Assembly (NCBI RefSeq): GCF_008831285.2
Contig: NC_045138.2
Location: forward strand, 9,145,205-9,209,204
Reading direction: 5' to 3'
Source: Nymphaea colorata
Taxonomy: Eukaryota; Streptophyta; Magnoliopsida; Nymphaeales; Nymphaeaceae
DNA length: 64,000 bases
Both the position numbers and the translations under genes were made by a program. This document shows, piece after piece, positions 34,139-44,989 of the stretch; the stretch's first letter is position 1; every line of letters begins with the position of its first letter. The notes beneath the pieces were generated by a model that worked only from the letters and a program-made list of their open reading frames with translations, was not told the DNA's origin and made no database searches.

Positions 34139-35060
34139 TATAGAAGAAGCCGAGTCATGGCCTGTGTGTCCAACCGATGGAGCTCAATAGCTGGGCAGTT
34201 GGCCGCATTTGAGGCGGTCCACTAGACTCCAACCTCTAGGGAGTTGCACCCCTCCATTAAAACACTATGTGCTGCTAAGGAGATACAACTAAGAACAAGG
34301 CACCGGCCGTCCAAGAAGCTAGAACCAAGCCGCTAGGTTCAGCAATATGATCAATAACCCCACTGTTGATGGTAATATCTTGGGTTCTACAACTCCAATT
34401 GATCTGATTAGACACTCGTTGGAAAGATAAACTAGAAGACTTTTCTTAAACCCTCAAACCGGAGCAGGGAAACATGCTCAAATATTGCCATACATAGTGC
34501 CTTTGGACACTTTGTGTGGAAGGAATAAAATAGTGATCAATCAGCCTCCTTCAGATGGTTGAATCTCAAGCTACTAAACTCCGATAAGGGTGTGTACATA
34601 CTGATCGAAAAGATAATCTAGTGAGATTTCCAACAAGGTCTAAATCTCTAAACTCGGAGTATGTTGGAAACAATGCCTATTAACACCACGCGCAATAGGC
34701 ACAACATAGTGGACATTCAGGCAAATTGAATCTGGTGCTACCAAGTCATCCAAACTCTGATTGAGGCAAATGAGCACTTTTGGAAATATAATTGAAAGGG
34801 CCTTATAATAAGGGATTATTTGCAAAATTCTTATAATAGAAACCCCTTCAAAGATGTGAGAGAACAGGGGGTTGTGCAAATGTGGCTGCTAACTTTGCAC
34901 AGATTCTAAGAGTGCACAATAGGGGCTCTAGGTGAGCTGAGAAAGGGGTTTGGAAGGAAGGATAGATGAAATTTCTCTGGAGCAATGGGTTGGGTCAATT
35001 TAGATAGAGAGCTGGGCTGGACGTTTCACCAAATAGGTGGAGTACATTTGGTTAATGTTG
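34139..35060. other. Non-coding sequence right of Copia-2
   Basis: It continues the pre-insertion sequence of 25816-26512, probably old gypsy LTR or flank. I see no gene here. Confidence 0.3.
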
Positions 35061-35927
35061 TAGGGCTAAACACAAGCCAAGTCCAACCCAAGCTCGACCT
35101 GCCTCCTGAATTGCTTGGTTCAAGCTTGACTCTAGCTCGAGACAAGCCTAACAATGTCAAAGCTTGAGCACAATGCAATAGACAGAGTCGAAGCTTGAAC
35201 TTGACTCATTTAGGCTAGTCTAGTTGATGTCTTTCATTTATTAACTCCATAAGTACTAGAATAAAACAACTATAATGAGTATGCAAAACTTCAATTACAT
35301 TGCATGGTTCATGCTGGCCCCTATTTGTGTCATTGAGATGGATGACTGGTTGGAGCATTGCAGTAAGGCATTGATCATCATGACCTCGGGTATGACTCCA
35401 AAGGAAGGGCGGGAAACGGGCTCCTGACTTTAGGTTGTGTCAGTTTGTCATCCAACCAGGTTTCGACGTTTATTTCTGCAATTCTATGCATGTCTTAGTT
35501 TTCAAGTTGAGATGAGCCAGTTCTTAAATTTAAAAATCCTTCTGTTATTGATTTGTTTCAGTTTGCCTGGGAAACACATGTGTAGAGCTTCATTTTTATT
35601 AAAAAAAAAAGTGACCTGCAACCATGAATATCTAACCAACGACCTGCACCATTCTTTAGTGTAGCCTGATAGCCTTGGGCAGAACACCTAAAAGAGGCCA
35701 TGTGATATCGGTTACCTCCACCATCATACAAATACAGGATTAAGGGTGAGGGGGATCAAGTCAAGAAGAGTTTATTTGCATCGAGTTGAGACAACTAGAA
35801 CTCAACTTATTAATGAGCTCAAGCTTCGGTTTAAGATTGAGTTGAACTCATGCAGCAAATGAGCTGGCTTGAACTCGAGTTTGAGCATAGCTTTAACGAG
35901 TCGAGTTTGAGTCATTGTTCAGGTCTA
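35061..35927. mobile_element. Non-autonomous hAT/MITE-like element
   Basis: The ends are short imperfect inverted repeats: left TAGGGCTAAACACAAG, right (reverse complement) TAGACCTGAACAATGAC. Both subterminal regions are full of AGCTTGA/CTCGAG/GAGTTGA motifs in opposite orientation, a pattern known from plant hAT-type MITEs. The flanks share TTAATG (35052 and 35929) but not a clean 8-bp duplication. There is no transposase. An A-run lies near 35600. Confidence 0.5.
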
Positions 35928-36749
35928 ATTAATGGGTAAGGGCATTGATGGGAAAAGTTGTAGGTGTGTGTTAGGAGCATCTAGTGGCTATATAGATCAC
36001 AGGGCATAACAAGAGGTGAAGACTACCAGCCACCTGATGGCTCTGATCGTTGGAAGATGGCAGGAGTTGTAGATTCCATCAAGGGAAAAGGATACAATTG
36101 GCTTTGAGGGAACATGAAGATTCGGCAAGAGAAACTCGAATTGAGAGTTGGGGATGAGAGATTGGAGCTCAAGAGTGATAAGGCTAAAATCCATCCAGTC
36201 TGCTGGATGAAAAAATGTGGGTCTGTCAAAAAGTCACAAAGGGAGAAGGGCATCGATAAGTGGGGAAGTGAGACAATAGACCAACCTGAACATGCATCGA
36301 TGGATTGCCATGGTGCAAAGGGTGGTTGAAGGTTTTTTGGCTGCCAAAAGAGGAACCCGGTCCATTTGAATCAACCACCGCTATGGCTGCAGCTCACCCA
36401 AAGTTGCATAAGGGAGAACCACCAGTGTGCTTGAGAGGGTAAGATTGTTGTGAGGGAGCTGTCGGTGCGTTTGCACGTCACAAGAGGTTTGCGGAAGTTG
36501 GTGTGTTGAATTTATATTTCCTTTTCCAATGTTTTTACATAAACAACATAGCTCAAGATGATTAATCAAAATGGCATTGTGCACCTTACATAGTGAAAAC
36601 GATGAGTTGACCACCTGATGAAGGTAACCTAACCTCTTTACTGGCTCCAATCAGTTAACCCCCTTCTACAAGGGTGAGTTAATTGATTAAGCCAATTTTG
36701 GTGTGCCTTAATCCTTTTTGTCACTTCACTGACCCCATTCAACGAGTTT
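35928..36749. other. Non-coding, no gene recognised
   Basis: Short open frames on both strands show no recognisable domain. I see no element boundary in it. Confidence 0.3.
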
Positions 36750-37297
36750 GGACTCAGTGTCAATAGTATGGTCATCTGAGGGTCCCCCACATTACCTAAT
36801 GCACACATCACCTTGTCCATTAGGAGCTGATAGTCCGGTGCACATGGCCGGGGGGAGCTCGGTTGCACCCAGAGGCTCTGTCAACCAAGCCAAGTGTTCT
36901 TTGCACTTTGGCTCTACCATGGCCATGTTGAGGATGCTTGGTCATTCCCCCAGGCCTTGGCACATCCCTATACAACACCATGCATGGCTCTTGGGTTTGC
37001 TGCAGATGCTCGATTGCACCTGCAAACTTCGGCCCATCGATCCAGCACCCAGCTTGCACTTTTGGTGCTACCAACCAATACTGGTTGAACCACATGTGCA
37101 CTTTTGGTGCTACCAACCAATAATGGACTCAATTGGTGGTCGTGGCTGACACCTAGTGTCCTTGTCCAGGCATGGCCTGCCTACTACTCTCTATAGGTCT
37201 TGCTTTACTTTGTAACAGTACTCCCAAGAATTCGAGGGGTGACCAGCTAACTCCGCAGCCACCTTTTCAACTTGACTATGTCTCGCTTGCAGCTTAG
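36750..37297 (-). repeat. Fragment of the old gypsy family's 3' region
   Basis: It matches in order two pieces of the gypsy at the left of the window: 36890-37115 resembles 6100-6258 (CCATGGCCATG...GGATGCT, CTTGGTGCTACC), and 37120-37290 resembles 8760-8940 (GGACTC.ATTGGTGGTC, TAGTACTCCC-like, GACTGGCCAA-like). It contains a 44-bp tandem duplication (37055-37125). It ends where the gag-only element begins at 37298. Confidence 0.6.
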
Positions 37298-37573
37298 TGA
37301 TGCGACCTTAACCCCAGCCAGGTAGGATGGCTGAGAGTGCCAAGGAGGAACAACATGGCCTAGCATAGTATGACACATCACCGGTAAATGTAGGTTTTGA
37401 AAGGTTAGTCTATCTCTCAACCTTACCACGTACTTCGAGATGGAGTAGCAGATGGGTTCAGCCAGCATGTCTGGCCCATTTTACTATAGCTCAGCTGAAG
37501 ACTGTTGGTCTCTACCCAACAAGCCTTTGGCTAAGGCTGAGACCTGAAGTAACATTTGCACAGCCACTAGGAC

Positions 37574-38294
37574 TGTCACAGGCCGACTCTTTTGAGCCAT
37601 GCTTGGCCCGCGCGGCACCGAAGGCATTCCCCAAAGCCTTCGGCCAGCCTGACTCTCTCTTGAGTTAGCGGAAGCATTCATCAATCTTTTGAGACTATGG
37701 ACTAGATGAGGAGTGCAAAGCACTCGGCACACCATCACCCAGGTTTTATCCCATTGTAGACCATCGGCAAGCCGTGGCCATGAGGCCCTGTCAGAACTTC
37801 GTCATTCCTCCAAGTGTCTATTTATTTCTATGCGAAATCTGGGTGGGGGTAGACTTCCCTTGGGAGGAAACCCCCAGCCGAAGCCAGTTGATGACTATAT
37901 GTCATTAAGTAAGACGGCCGACCATCGCCCTACTCGACGATGAGCATTCACTTGCTCACCCCCGCGTAACTCTACGCGGTTGTGGAACGCAGCATATGCG
38001 TCCACCGGGAGAATTGCCCCTAACCCACGCGCACCCCCTTGTGCATCCAAACACTATGCGTGGGGAACCCACTGGATTCCCTAACGACGGACTTGCACTT
38101 CCCAATGGATTGTTCACCTTGATGCATTGATTCGCTTCGTCACTTCACCACCGCGATGCACATTCCACGTACATTACTTGTTGCTTGACTTAGCGTTCGA
38201 TTGATCTCACATGCTTCTCGAGCTATGCCTAAGCTGGCCAAGTAGCATATCCTTCTACTAGCTTGGTCGGGCCAGACATAGTCGACCGGCAACA
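37574..38294 (-). repeat. 3' LTR of the minus-strand half (721 bp)
   Basis: Left end TGTCACAGGCCGACTC, right end CCGGCAACA. The adjoining reverse complement GGCGGTGGGAGAG is the polypurine tract, which fixes the minus orientation. Confidence 0.8.
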
Positions 38295-38904
38295 CTCTCC
38301 CACCGCCAAAATCGTCACTGTCCTCAGTGACTTTGCCCCGAGCGAGAGAAGTTTAGCAACCATTCCCTTGATTTCTTTTGAACTGAGCCTTCGTCTGTTC
38401 ATCTGGTTGATGCACTCATCACATCGCGGCTACTTGCCTTTCAGGTGTTTTGCCTCTAGTCTATTCCTTAGCATCATCCCACTTTTCTAACACTGTTTGC
38501 ACTTTTTCCTTAGTAAAGTCCGGAACATCTCCGACGACCACTAAGTTTCAAACTTCCAAGCTGTGTTGCCAACCCGTACACATGTTCCTTTCTCGAGACA
38601 TGTCAACACTAAGGGCACTTGCCCTCCTAGACAATCCTTTTCCACGTCGGGTCTCACCCTATCTGTCTCAGCGAGCAGCTCTCTTGCCCCTTTTGCTCCT
38701 GATGCCCAAACACCATCTTCGGAACATGTGATCTCCATCTGGCCAACACCAACGCGGTCACCTGAACCAGTGTCCGATGAACATGCCCAAACCCTTAGGG
38801 GCACCAAACAAGCCAACATTTTTCTTTGAACCACTTGTTTGTTATCATCGCAGTGTTCTCATCTTTCAAGTTCCCTTTGAGAAATCGTCTGCTCTGATAC
38901 CACT
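38295..38904 (-). pseudogene. Residual interior of the minus half: gag-like remnant
   Basis: Only 610 bp separate polypurine tract and primer site. A minus frame at 38834-38541 (VQRKMLACLVPLRVWACSSD, then VEKDCLGGQVPL) lies where gag should start; some neighbouring pieces (DFTKEKVQTVLEKWDD) look like gag leader. No enzyme domain remains, so this copy is a large-deletion derivative. Confidence 0.5.
38891..38902 (-). promoter_or_regulatory. Primer-binding site of the minus-strand half
   Basis: The reverse complement reads TGGTATCAGAGC, two bases from the LTR start at 38905. It is canonical initiator-Met. Confidence 0.93.
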
Positions 38905-39570
38905 TGTCATGCGCCGACTCTTTCGAGCCCTGCTTGGCCCATGCGGTGCCGAAGGCATTCCCCAAAGCCTTCGTCCAGCCTGACTCTCTTTTGAATTGGC
39001 GGAAGCATTCATCAATCTTTTGAGACTATGGACTAGACGATGACCGCAAAGCACTCGACACACCATCACCCAGGTTTTATCCCATTGTAGACCATTGGCA
39101 AGCCATGGCCATGAGGTCCTGTTAGAACTTCGCCATTCCTCCAAGTGCCTATCTATTTCCATGCGAAATTTGGGTGGGGTAGACTTCCCTTGGGAGGAAG
39201 TCCCCATCTGAAGCCAGTTGACGACTATATGTCATTAAGTAAGGCAGCTGACCATCGTCCTACTCGACGATGAGCATTCACTTGCTCACCCCCGCGTGAA
39301 TCTACGCGGTTGTGAAACGCAGCATATGCGTCCACTAGGGGAATTGCCCCTAACCCACGCGCACCCCCTTGTGCATCCAAACACTACGCGTGAGGAACCC
39401 ACTGGATTCCCCAACGATGGACTTGCACTTCCAAAGGGACTGTTCACCTTGATGCATTGATTTGCTTCGTCACTGTACCACCACGATGCACATTCCACGT
39501 GCATTGTTTTTTTCTTGACTTAGCGTTCGATTGATCCCACATGCTTCCCGAGCTACGCCTATGAAAGCCG
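38905..39570 (-). repeat. 5' LTR of the minus-strand half, truncated
   Basis: It matches 37574-38230 closely from TGTCATGCGCCGACTC to GCTTCCCGAGCTACGCCT, then stops at the join with plus-strand RNase H sequence; about 65 bp of its outer end are missing. Confidence 0.8.
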
Positions 39571-41245
39571 AGCTACGCCTATGAAAGCCGAAAGCTGAAA
39601 GATGCAAAGCGACGGTACTCCGTGCACGAAAGAGAAATGACGACTGTTATCCATTGTCTTCGCACATAGAGCCATTATGTATTGGGATCCCAGATTGTGG
39701 TGAAGACCAACAATGTAGCCACAAGTTACTTTCATACTCAAAAGAAGTTGATTCTGAAGCAGGTCCGATGACAGGAATTCCTTGCAGAATTCGACTTCGC
39801 CTTGGAGTACAAGGCAGGGAAAACAAACGTTGTAGCCGATGCACTGAGTCGGAAGGCAGAGTTCGCAGCTACTCGGACAGCATCATCTGAAGTGCAACTC
39901 GAGAGCGCTCTTCTTTGACGAATTCGAGAAGGCATGAAGCAGGACTCAGTGGCCAAGCACTTGGTCGAAACAGCGAAGGCAGGAAAGACGCAACGATTCT
40001 GGCTACGAGATGGACTTTTGATGGCAAAAGGCGGACGCCAGGAGCGGATGTTGGCACTCCTCGAACGTGACTAGTACTGGCCACAAATGCGCGATGATGT
40101 TGAAACTTATGTAGAAACATGTTTGATTTGCTAGTAGGACAAGGAAACGAATCAGAAGCCTACCGGTCTCCTGGAGCCTCTTCCTATTCCAGAACGTTCG
40201 TGGGAATGCCTCTCCATGGACTTCATTATCAGCTTACCCAAAGTTGACGGTTTCAGCTCAATTCTTGTGGTCGTGGATAGATTTTCAAAATATGCCACCT
40301 TCATCCCAGCCTCTAAGGAATGTCCCGCGAAGAAGATGGCGGAGTTGTTCATGAAGCATATAGTCAAGCACTGGGGTTTGCCGAAAAGCATTGTCAGTGA
40401 TTGGGATGCTTGCTTCAGATGGAAATTTTGGCGCGAAGTATTTCGTTTGCTGGGTTCGGATTTATTATTCTCAACAAGTTTTCACCCTCAAACAGACGGC
40501 CAAGCTGAACGAATCAACAGATTGTTGGAACAGTACCTTCGGCACTATGTCAGCGCGAATCAAAAGGATTGAGTGAAATTATTGGATGTAGCTCAATTTT
40601 GCTACAATTCGCAAAAGAGTGAGTCTTCTGGACATAGTCCGTTCGAGATAGCTGCTGGACAACAACCGTTGATGCCTCATACCCTTGCTGCTCAGGAGAA
40701 GGGACGACCCACTTTTGCCTACCAGTTCGTTCACGATTGGCAGGAACAGACGGAAATGGCTAAGGTGTTCTTACACAAGGCCGCCAAGAAGATGAAAAAA
40801 TTTGCAGATCGAAATCGAAGGCCGCTTGAATTCCGAGTTGGTGATCAAGTCCTCGTGAAGCTTTATCCTGATCGAACGGGCATTTTCCATGGTCGACACA
40901 GATCGTTGATCCGTAAGTATGAGGGACCCTTCACAGTACTGAAAAAAATCGGGAAGCTAGCCTACAAACTAGACTTGCCGCCAGACTTTAAGGTGCATTC
41001 AGTGATCCACTTCTGTAACCTAAAGCCCTTTTACGTCGATGAGGAAGACCCTGAGAGAAGCATTCCAGAACGAGACCCGATCCTGCAGTGAGCCCCATCG
41101 ACCAAGCGAGCCACAGACTGCCAGATTGAAGATATTCTTTGGCACAAAACAAACTATTTGGGAGAGCCGAAGAAGTACCAAGTGAAGTGGATAGGCGAAC
41201 CCAACCCCACCTAGGAGTATGCATTCCGTATGAACCAGCGTTACT
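39571..41245 (+). pseudogene. Gypsy RNase H, integrase and chromodomain (plus half)
   Basis: RNase H starts abruptly (AYESRKLKDAKRRYSVHERE), then ALEYKAGKTNVVADALSRK (about 39815-39860); integrase zinc region (about 40010-40135, ending CLIC); core MDFIISLPKVDGFSSILVVV and DRFSKYATFIP (40216-40320), KSIVSDWDACF (40380-40420) with the second catalytic Asp, and FHPQTDGQAERINRLLEQYL (about 40480) with Glu; C-terminal FADRNRRPLEFRVGDQVLVK, then KYEGPF and VHSVIHFCNLKPF (40573-41091); chromodomain YQVKWIGEPNPT*EYAF (about 41175-41230), where the usual Trp codon is TAG. Stops at about 39666, 39917, 40072, 40133 and 40570 disable it. The 5' two-thirds of the polyprotein are missing. Confidence 0.9.
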
Positions 41246-41314
41246 CGCTGGAAGTCAAGGCCTATCATGAAACTGCTGGCGCCGAGGACGGCACTTGATT
41301 TGAAGGGGAGAGCC

Positions 41315-41709
41315 TGTTCCCCTGTGTCTGGAAGTCTGTACAGTCCTTTGCTTTGCACTTCCTTTGCTTATGTTGAGTCATTTGTTTATGCATGTTTACT
41401 TATAAGGGAGTACCCTCCCACCGGTCTAAGTGTCATGTATTGGGATTTCTTGTTTTGAGTGCTCGGCATGAGAATCCTATAAGCGGCTTCAGCCATCCTA
41501 CATAAGTAAAGTTGAGTTATTATCTTTGCTTATCTTTCTCGTGATGTTCTACTTTCCAAGTGAATACATTGCGAGATTTCTTTATTCACAAAGCATTCTT
41601 TATTCACTTGTTTTCTAAAACTACCTTTGCGCCCCTTTCGGTGGTTTGAAGGCTTGCGGCAACCAAGTTCTTGCCACGCCGCACAGGCTAAAGTTGTCAG
41701 CCTGTGACA
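41315..41709 (+). repeat. 3' LTR of the plus-strand half (395 bp)
   Basis: It starts TGTTCCCCTG after the polypurine tract TGAAGGGGAGAG (41301-41312) and ends CAGCCTGTGACA. Its ends resemble those of the LTR at 37574-38294, but the bodies differ, so it belongs to a related but distinct family. Confidence 0.7.
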
Positions 41710-44168
41710 AGGGCCATTGAGTGTTGCACTCTTCGTCAGACAAGCAGCTATCCTATCCTGGTTGTGTGTCATGGTAGAGCAGGCGTCACTTAGAAACAAC
41801 TACCCTTTGTTTTGGCCAGGCATGGCCGGGATTCCAGGTAGCCGTAGCTAAGAGGCACCCGACCAAGGTCTGCGTCATTCTGAGTGCATGGCTTTCACAG
41901 GAAGCCCTTATTATGAGTGCATGGCTTTCACAGGAAGCCCCTGTAGCTGAGAGATGTCCAAGCACGCTTGAGTGCATGGTCGGCATCATGCCAAGCGCAA
42001 GGTGGCCCCTGGCGAACATAGCCGAGATGTTGCGCCATTCCGAACGCATGTCGGCCAGTGGCCATGGTCCCTACCGATAGACAATCAGCTACACTCTACA
42101 AGAGGCAGTCAGGCATGACCACGGATTCCCTTCAGCACTGCAGGGGCACCACACACTACGACCGACAAGTGCAACACCTGCGGCAGCTCCAGCCAAGAGC
42201 CAGCAAGGTCTACTACGAATGGCGCTCGAGGAGAGAACGGTTGGCCAGCATCCGCGCAAGAAGAGCTCAAATGCATGCCAAAGGGAGACCTAGACATCAC
42301 CGAGGAGCAGCAGCGTATCCCCAAGATGGGAGCCTTTGTCCAAGTCGGGAGTCTCAACTCACTGAACTGGTTCAGCTGAGGACACAACCCACTACAGGTG
42401 AGTGACTTGGTTGAGCCACTTCGAGTCGGCCCCAATCGGTTCAGCCGGTCGACCCAGTTTTGTGCAGGTGTAAAACCCATGCGCTTTCTTCTTTGTCTTC
42501 AACTTTTGAACAATATTTGGAACGAGTTTTGTCATGCTGCCGCCATGGTTATCGGAAGTTTCTCCCAACCCACCGCAGAGTACCTCCGTGAGCTTTTTGA
42601 ATGAAAATTACGAATGAGGAATTCTGGTGATTTGAGTTCTTGGTTCTTTGGTGAGCGATGATAACCAATCGCGATTGCAAATTTTTGATGTGGTTCTTCG
42701 AGAAGGCACAATCACAATCCTCGGTAAACGAGGTTCTTCTTCTGGCAATCGAGCTTGTACACCGCGATGATCAACACCCCACGACACTGCAGATTCTGAG
42801 GGCACGGTTCTCTCTCGAATCTTAGCATCCTAGAGGCACGATTGACACGAATTACTCTCCATTCCACCGGCAAAAACATCATGCATCTTACTCATGGTTC
42901 AAATCACAATTCCTCCATCGGATCTTTGTCAAATTTGTGTGGATCGACTCAAAATTCTATTGCAATGATCGGGTGAGAACTTCTTACCAAAGGAGGATCG
43001 CTTCACAAAATCTATGCTGAGCACTGAACTACGACCGTTGGTCATTTTCCTGTTTCTAGTGCCATTCTATCAAACTTTGTGGATGAAATCTCGATCGGAT
43101 GATGCCAATCAACTCCTGACTTCCAGATGAATCCATTGAGCCCAAGCTCGAGCAAACTTGTGATGTTTGTGTGCAACGCCGATCTAATCATTTTCAGGTG
43201 CAAAGTTTGGCAGCCTACGATGCATTCTTATGATTTTGAGCCTCAATCCGAGAATCGAATCATGTTTTCCAACCATGGATCAATCTCAAATTGTTGATCC
43301 TTATTCGGTGAGTTGATCCACAACTAAACTTTCCAAATTGATGAATTAAATCGACTGCAATTTACTGTTCTTCATTTCTGGCAGAGTCTGAATGTTTTCG
43401 GCACTAAATTCAGTTGATTTTGTGCTTATTCGTGTAGCTGACTATCGGAGATGATTGATGTCAAAATTCTGAGCAAATCGAGTGTTTACACATCCAAATC
43501 TGATCAGAGACGAGGGAGAAATCAACATTTGAAGTCTGCCAAAGTGTTTTCTAAATTTTTCAGCGTGGAAGAGAAATTTCGGCAAACTCAATGAATCTGA
43601 CAGAATATTCCACCAAGGTTTTGCTGTGTTCTTCGGTCCCTGGTGAATCGGCTGTTGGTGTGTTTGTGAAGATCGTGTCCACGTAGGATGCACGTGTCCC
43701 ACCGAGTTTCGCCTTGCCGATAAAGAAGGTGACATTGAATCCCACCAGCGAGTCCCTCGTGTCCCGCTCCACGTGTCAAAGCTGATCGTCGTGTCCCATG
43801 GACTAATCGTTGAATCATCCCTTTCCGCTGAAATGTCCTACTCGATTTTGAGTAGAAAATGGTGCTCTCGGCCACCGCAAAGCCAGCACCCAGCGATTGA
43901 CGTCTGGCGCCAGCTACTGCCCCCTTCCGGCAATCTGTCTACAACAGTGCTGTGAGCTGAGAGAGCTTTTAATCTATGTATCTTTTAAGGCCTTGACTTG
44001 TGGTAAGATTTGGGCTGGGACGGATTGTACTTAACCTCACGGGGCTAGTTAGGGTTGTGTCCAGCCGGTAAACTTGTACAGCCTAACCTTTGAGTGCAGT
44101 TGGAAGAGATCTTGGGCAGCAACATAGGGTCTGGACAGCCTAACCTCCATAGGATGGATCGTACCAGT

Positions 44169-44180
44169 TGGTATCAGGGC
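44169..44180 (+). promoter_or_regulatory. Primer-binding site of the gag-only element
   Basis: TGGTATCAGGGC matches initiator tRNA-Met except one base and lies two bases after the LTR end. Confidence 0.75.
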
Positions 44181-44989
44181 AACTTCCAGCTACAATATCA
44201 GCTGCGCACCAGTTCAGTGTGTCGCCGGTCGTGAGGGACAGCCACAGGGTGGGCAGTAAGCAGCAATTCGGTGAGCAGCAGCTGACCGTGACAGTGTGTT
44301 CAACAGGCCAGCACACAGTCAGCCGGAGAGTAGCAGTCTGGTTCAGTTGCTTGTGGATTGTGTGGTCATACCGAGTCTGATATGCCCCAAAATTTTTAAA
44401 ACAGCTTGTAACCATTGTGGTCAACTAGTGTGGTAGTTTGTTGGTCATTTTGACGCGTGTTTTGCTATTATCAGTATCAACCAACGTAGGCAGAAAACTG
44501 ACAGTTTTGGGTATAGGTCCGAAGAGTGAACGGGGCTGCAGGACACCGTTTGCTCTAAAATTTTAGAGGACGTCACATAAGTATTAGAACTTCATTGTGT
44601 GGTGGTTGATTTGTTTGATTTATCTAAAAAATCTAGAAATTTGCCTCTATAACAGACACGCAGGGCTGAGCAGTTCAGTTTTGTCTTGTGCACCTTTTGT
44701 GTCGTCCGATAGTTGGGTGCAATCAAGCTGTGGTTCCACACAAACATCGAAAATTCTAAATAAACCTAAATTGCTAGAAGAACTGAGACTATGCACTCAG
44801 CACAACCATTTTGGTGGCTAAACCCGAGGCTTGTTGTCAAGGCACCAGGCGGGTGCGGCAAGCTGTCCCAGCTAAGACCTGGTTGAGGATAAGGCTAGTT
44901 GCCAAGATGCCAGGCGAGAGTGGCAGCAGGCAATTCCTAATTCGCCTCCATTCGTTGATGGAATAGTGAACTTATGAACTGAGCCTTCA

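Larger units (their letters stand above)
37574..41709. mobile_element. Chimeric gypsy insertion with inverted halves
   Basis: The outer ends are TGTCACAGGC (37574) and GCCTGTGACA (41709), flanked by AGGAC (37569-37573) and AGGGC (41710-41714). The partner LTR near 52260 reads CCACCAGGGCCATAG uninterrupted, confirming a single 4136-bp insertion with a 5-bp duplication. Inside are a minus-strand LTR pair with a 610-bp interior (37574-about 39570), then a plus-strand pol 3' half with its own LTR (39571-41709). Both outer ends are therefore 3' (U5) LTR ends, unlike a normal element. A 20-bp tandem repeat (39551-39590) marks the join. Confidence 0.7.
37298..44166 (+). repeat. Left LTR of the gag-only element, split by the chimeric gypsy
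   Basis: It starts TGATGCGACC and ends GGATCGTACCA, two bases before the primer site. Excluding the insertion it is about 2728 bp. A 33-bp internal tandem duplication (GAGTGCATGGCTTTCACAGG at 41882 and 41915) is not in the partner. At the TATA position it reads TGTAAAA (about 42469), where the partner has TATAAAA. Confidence 0.7.
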
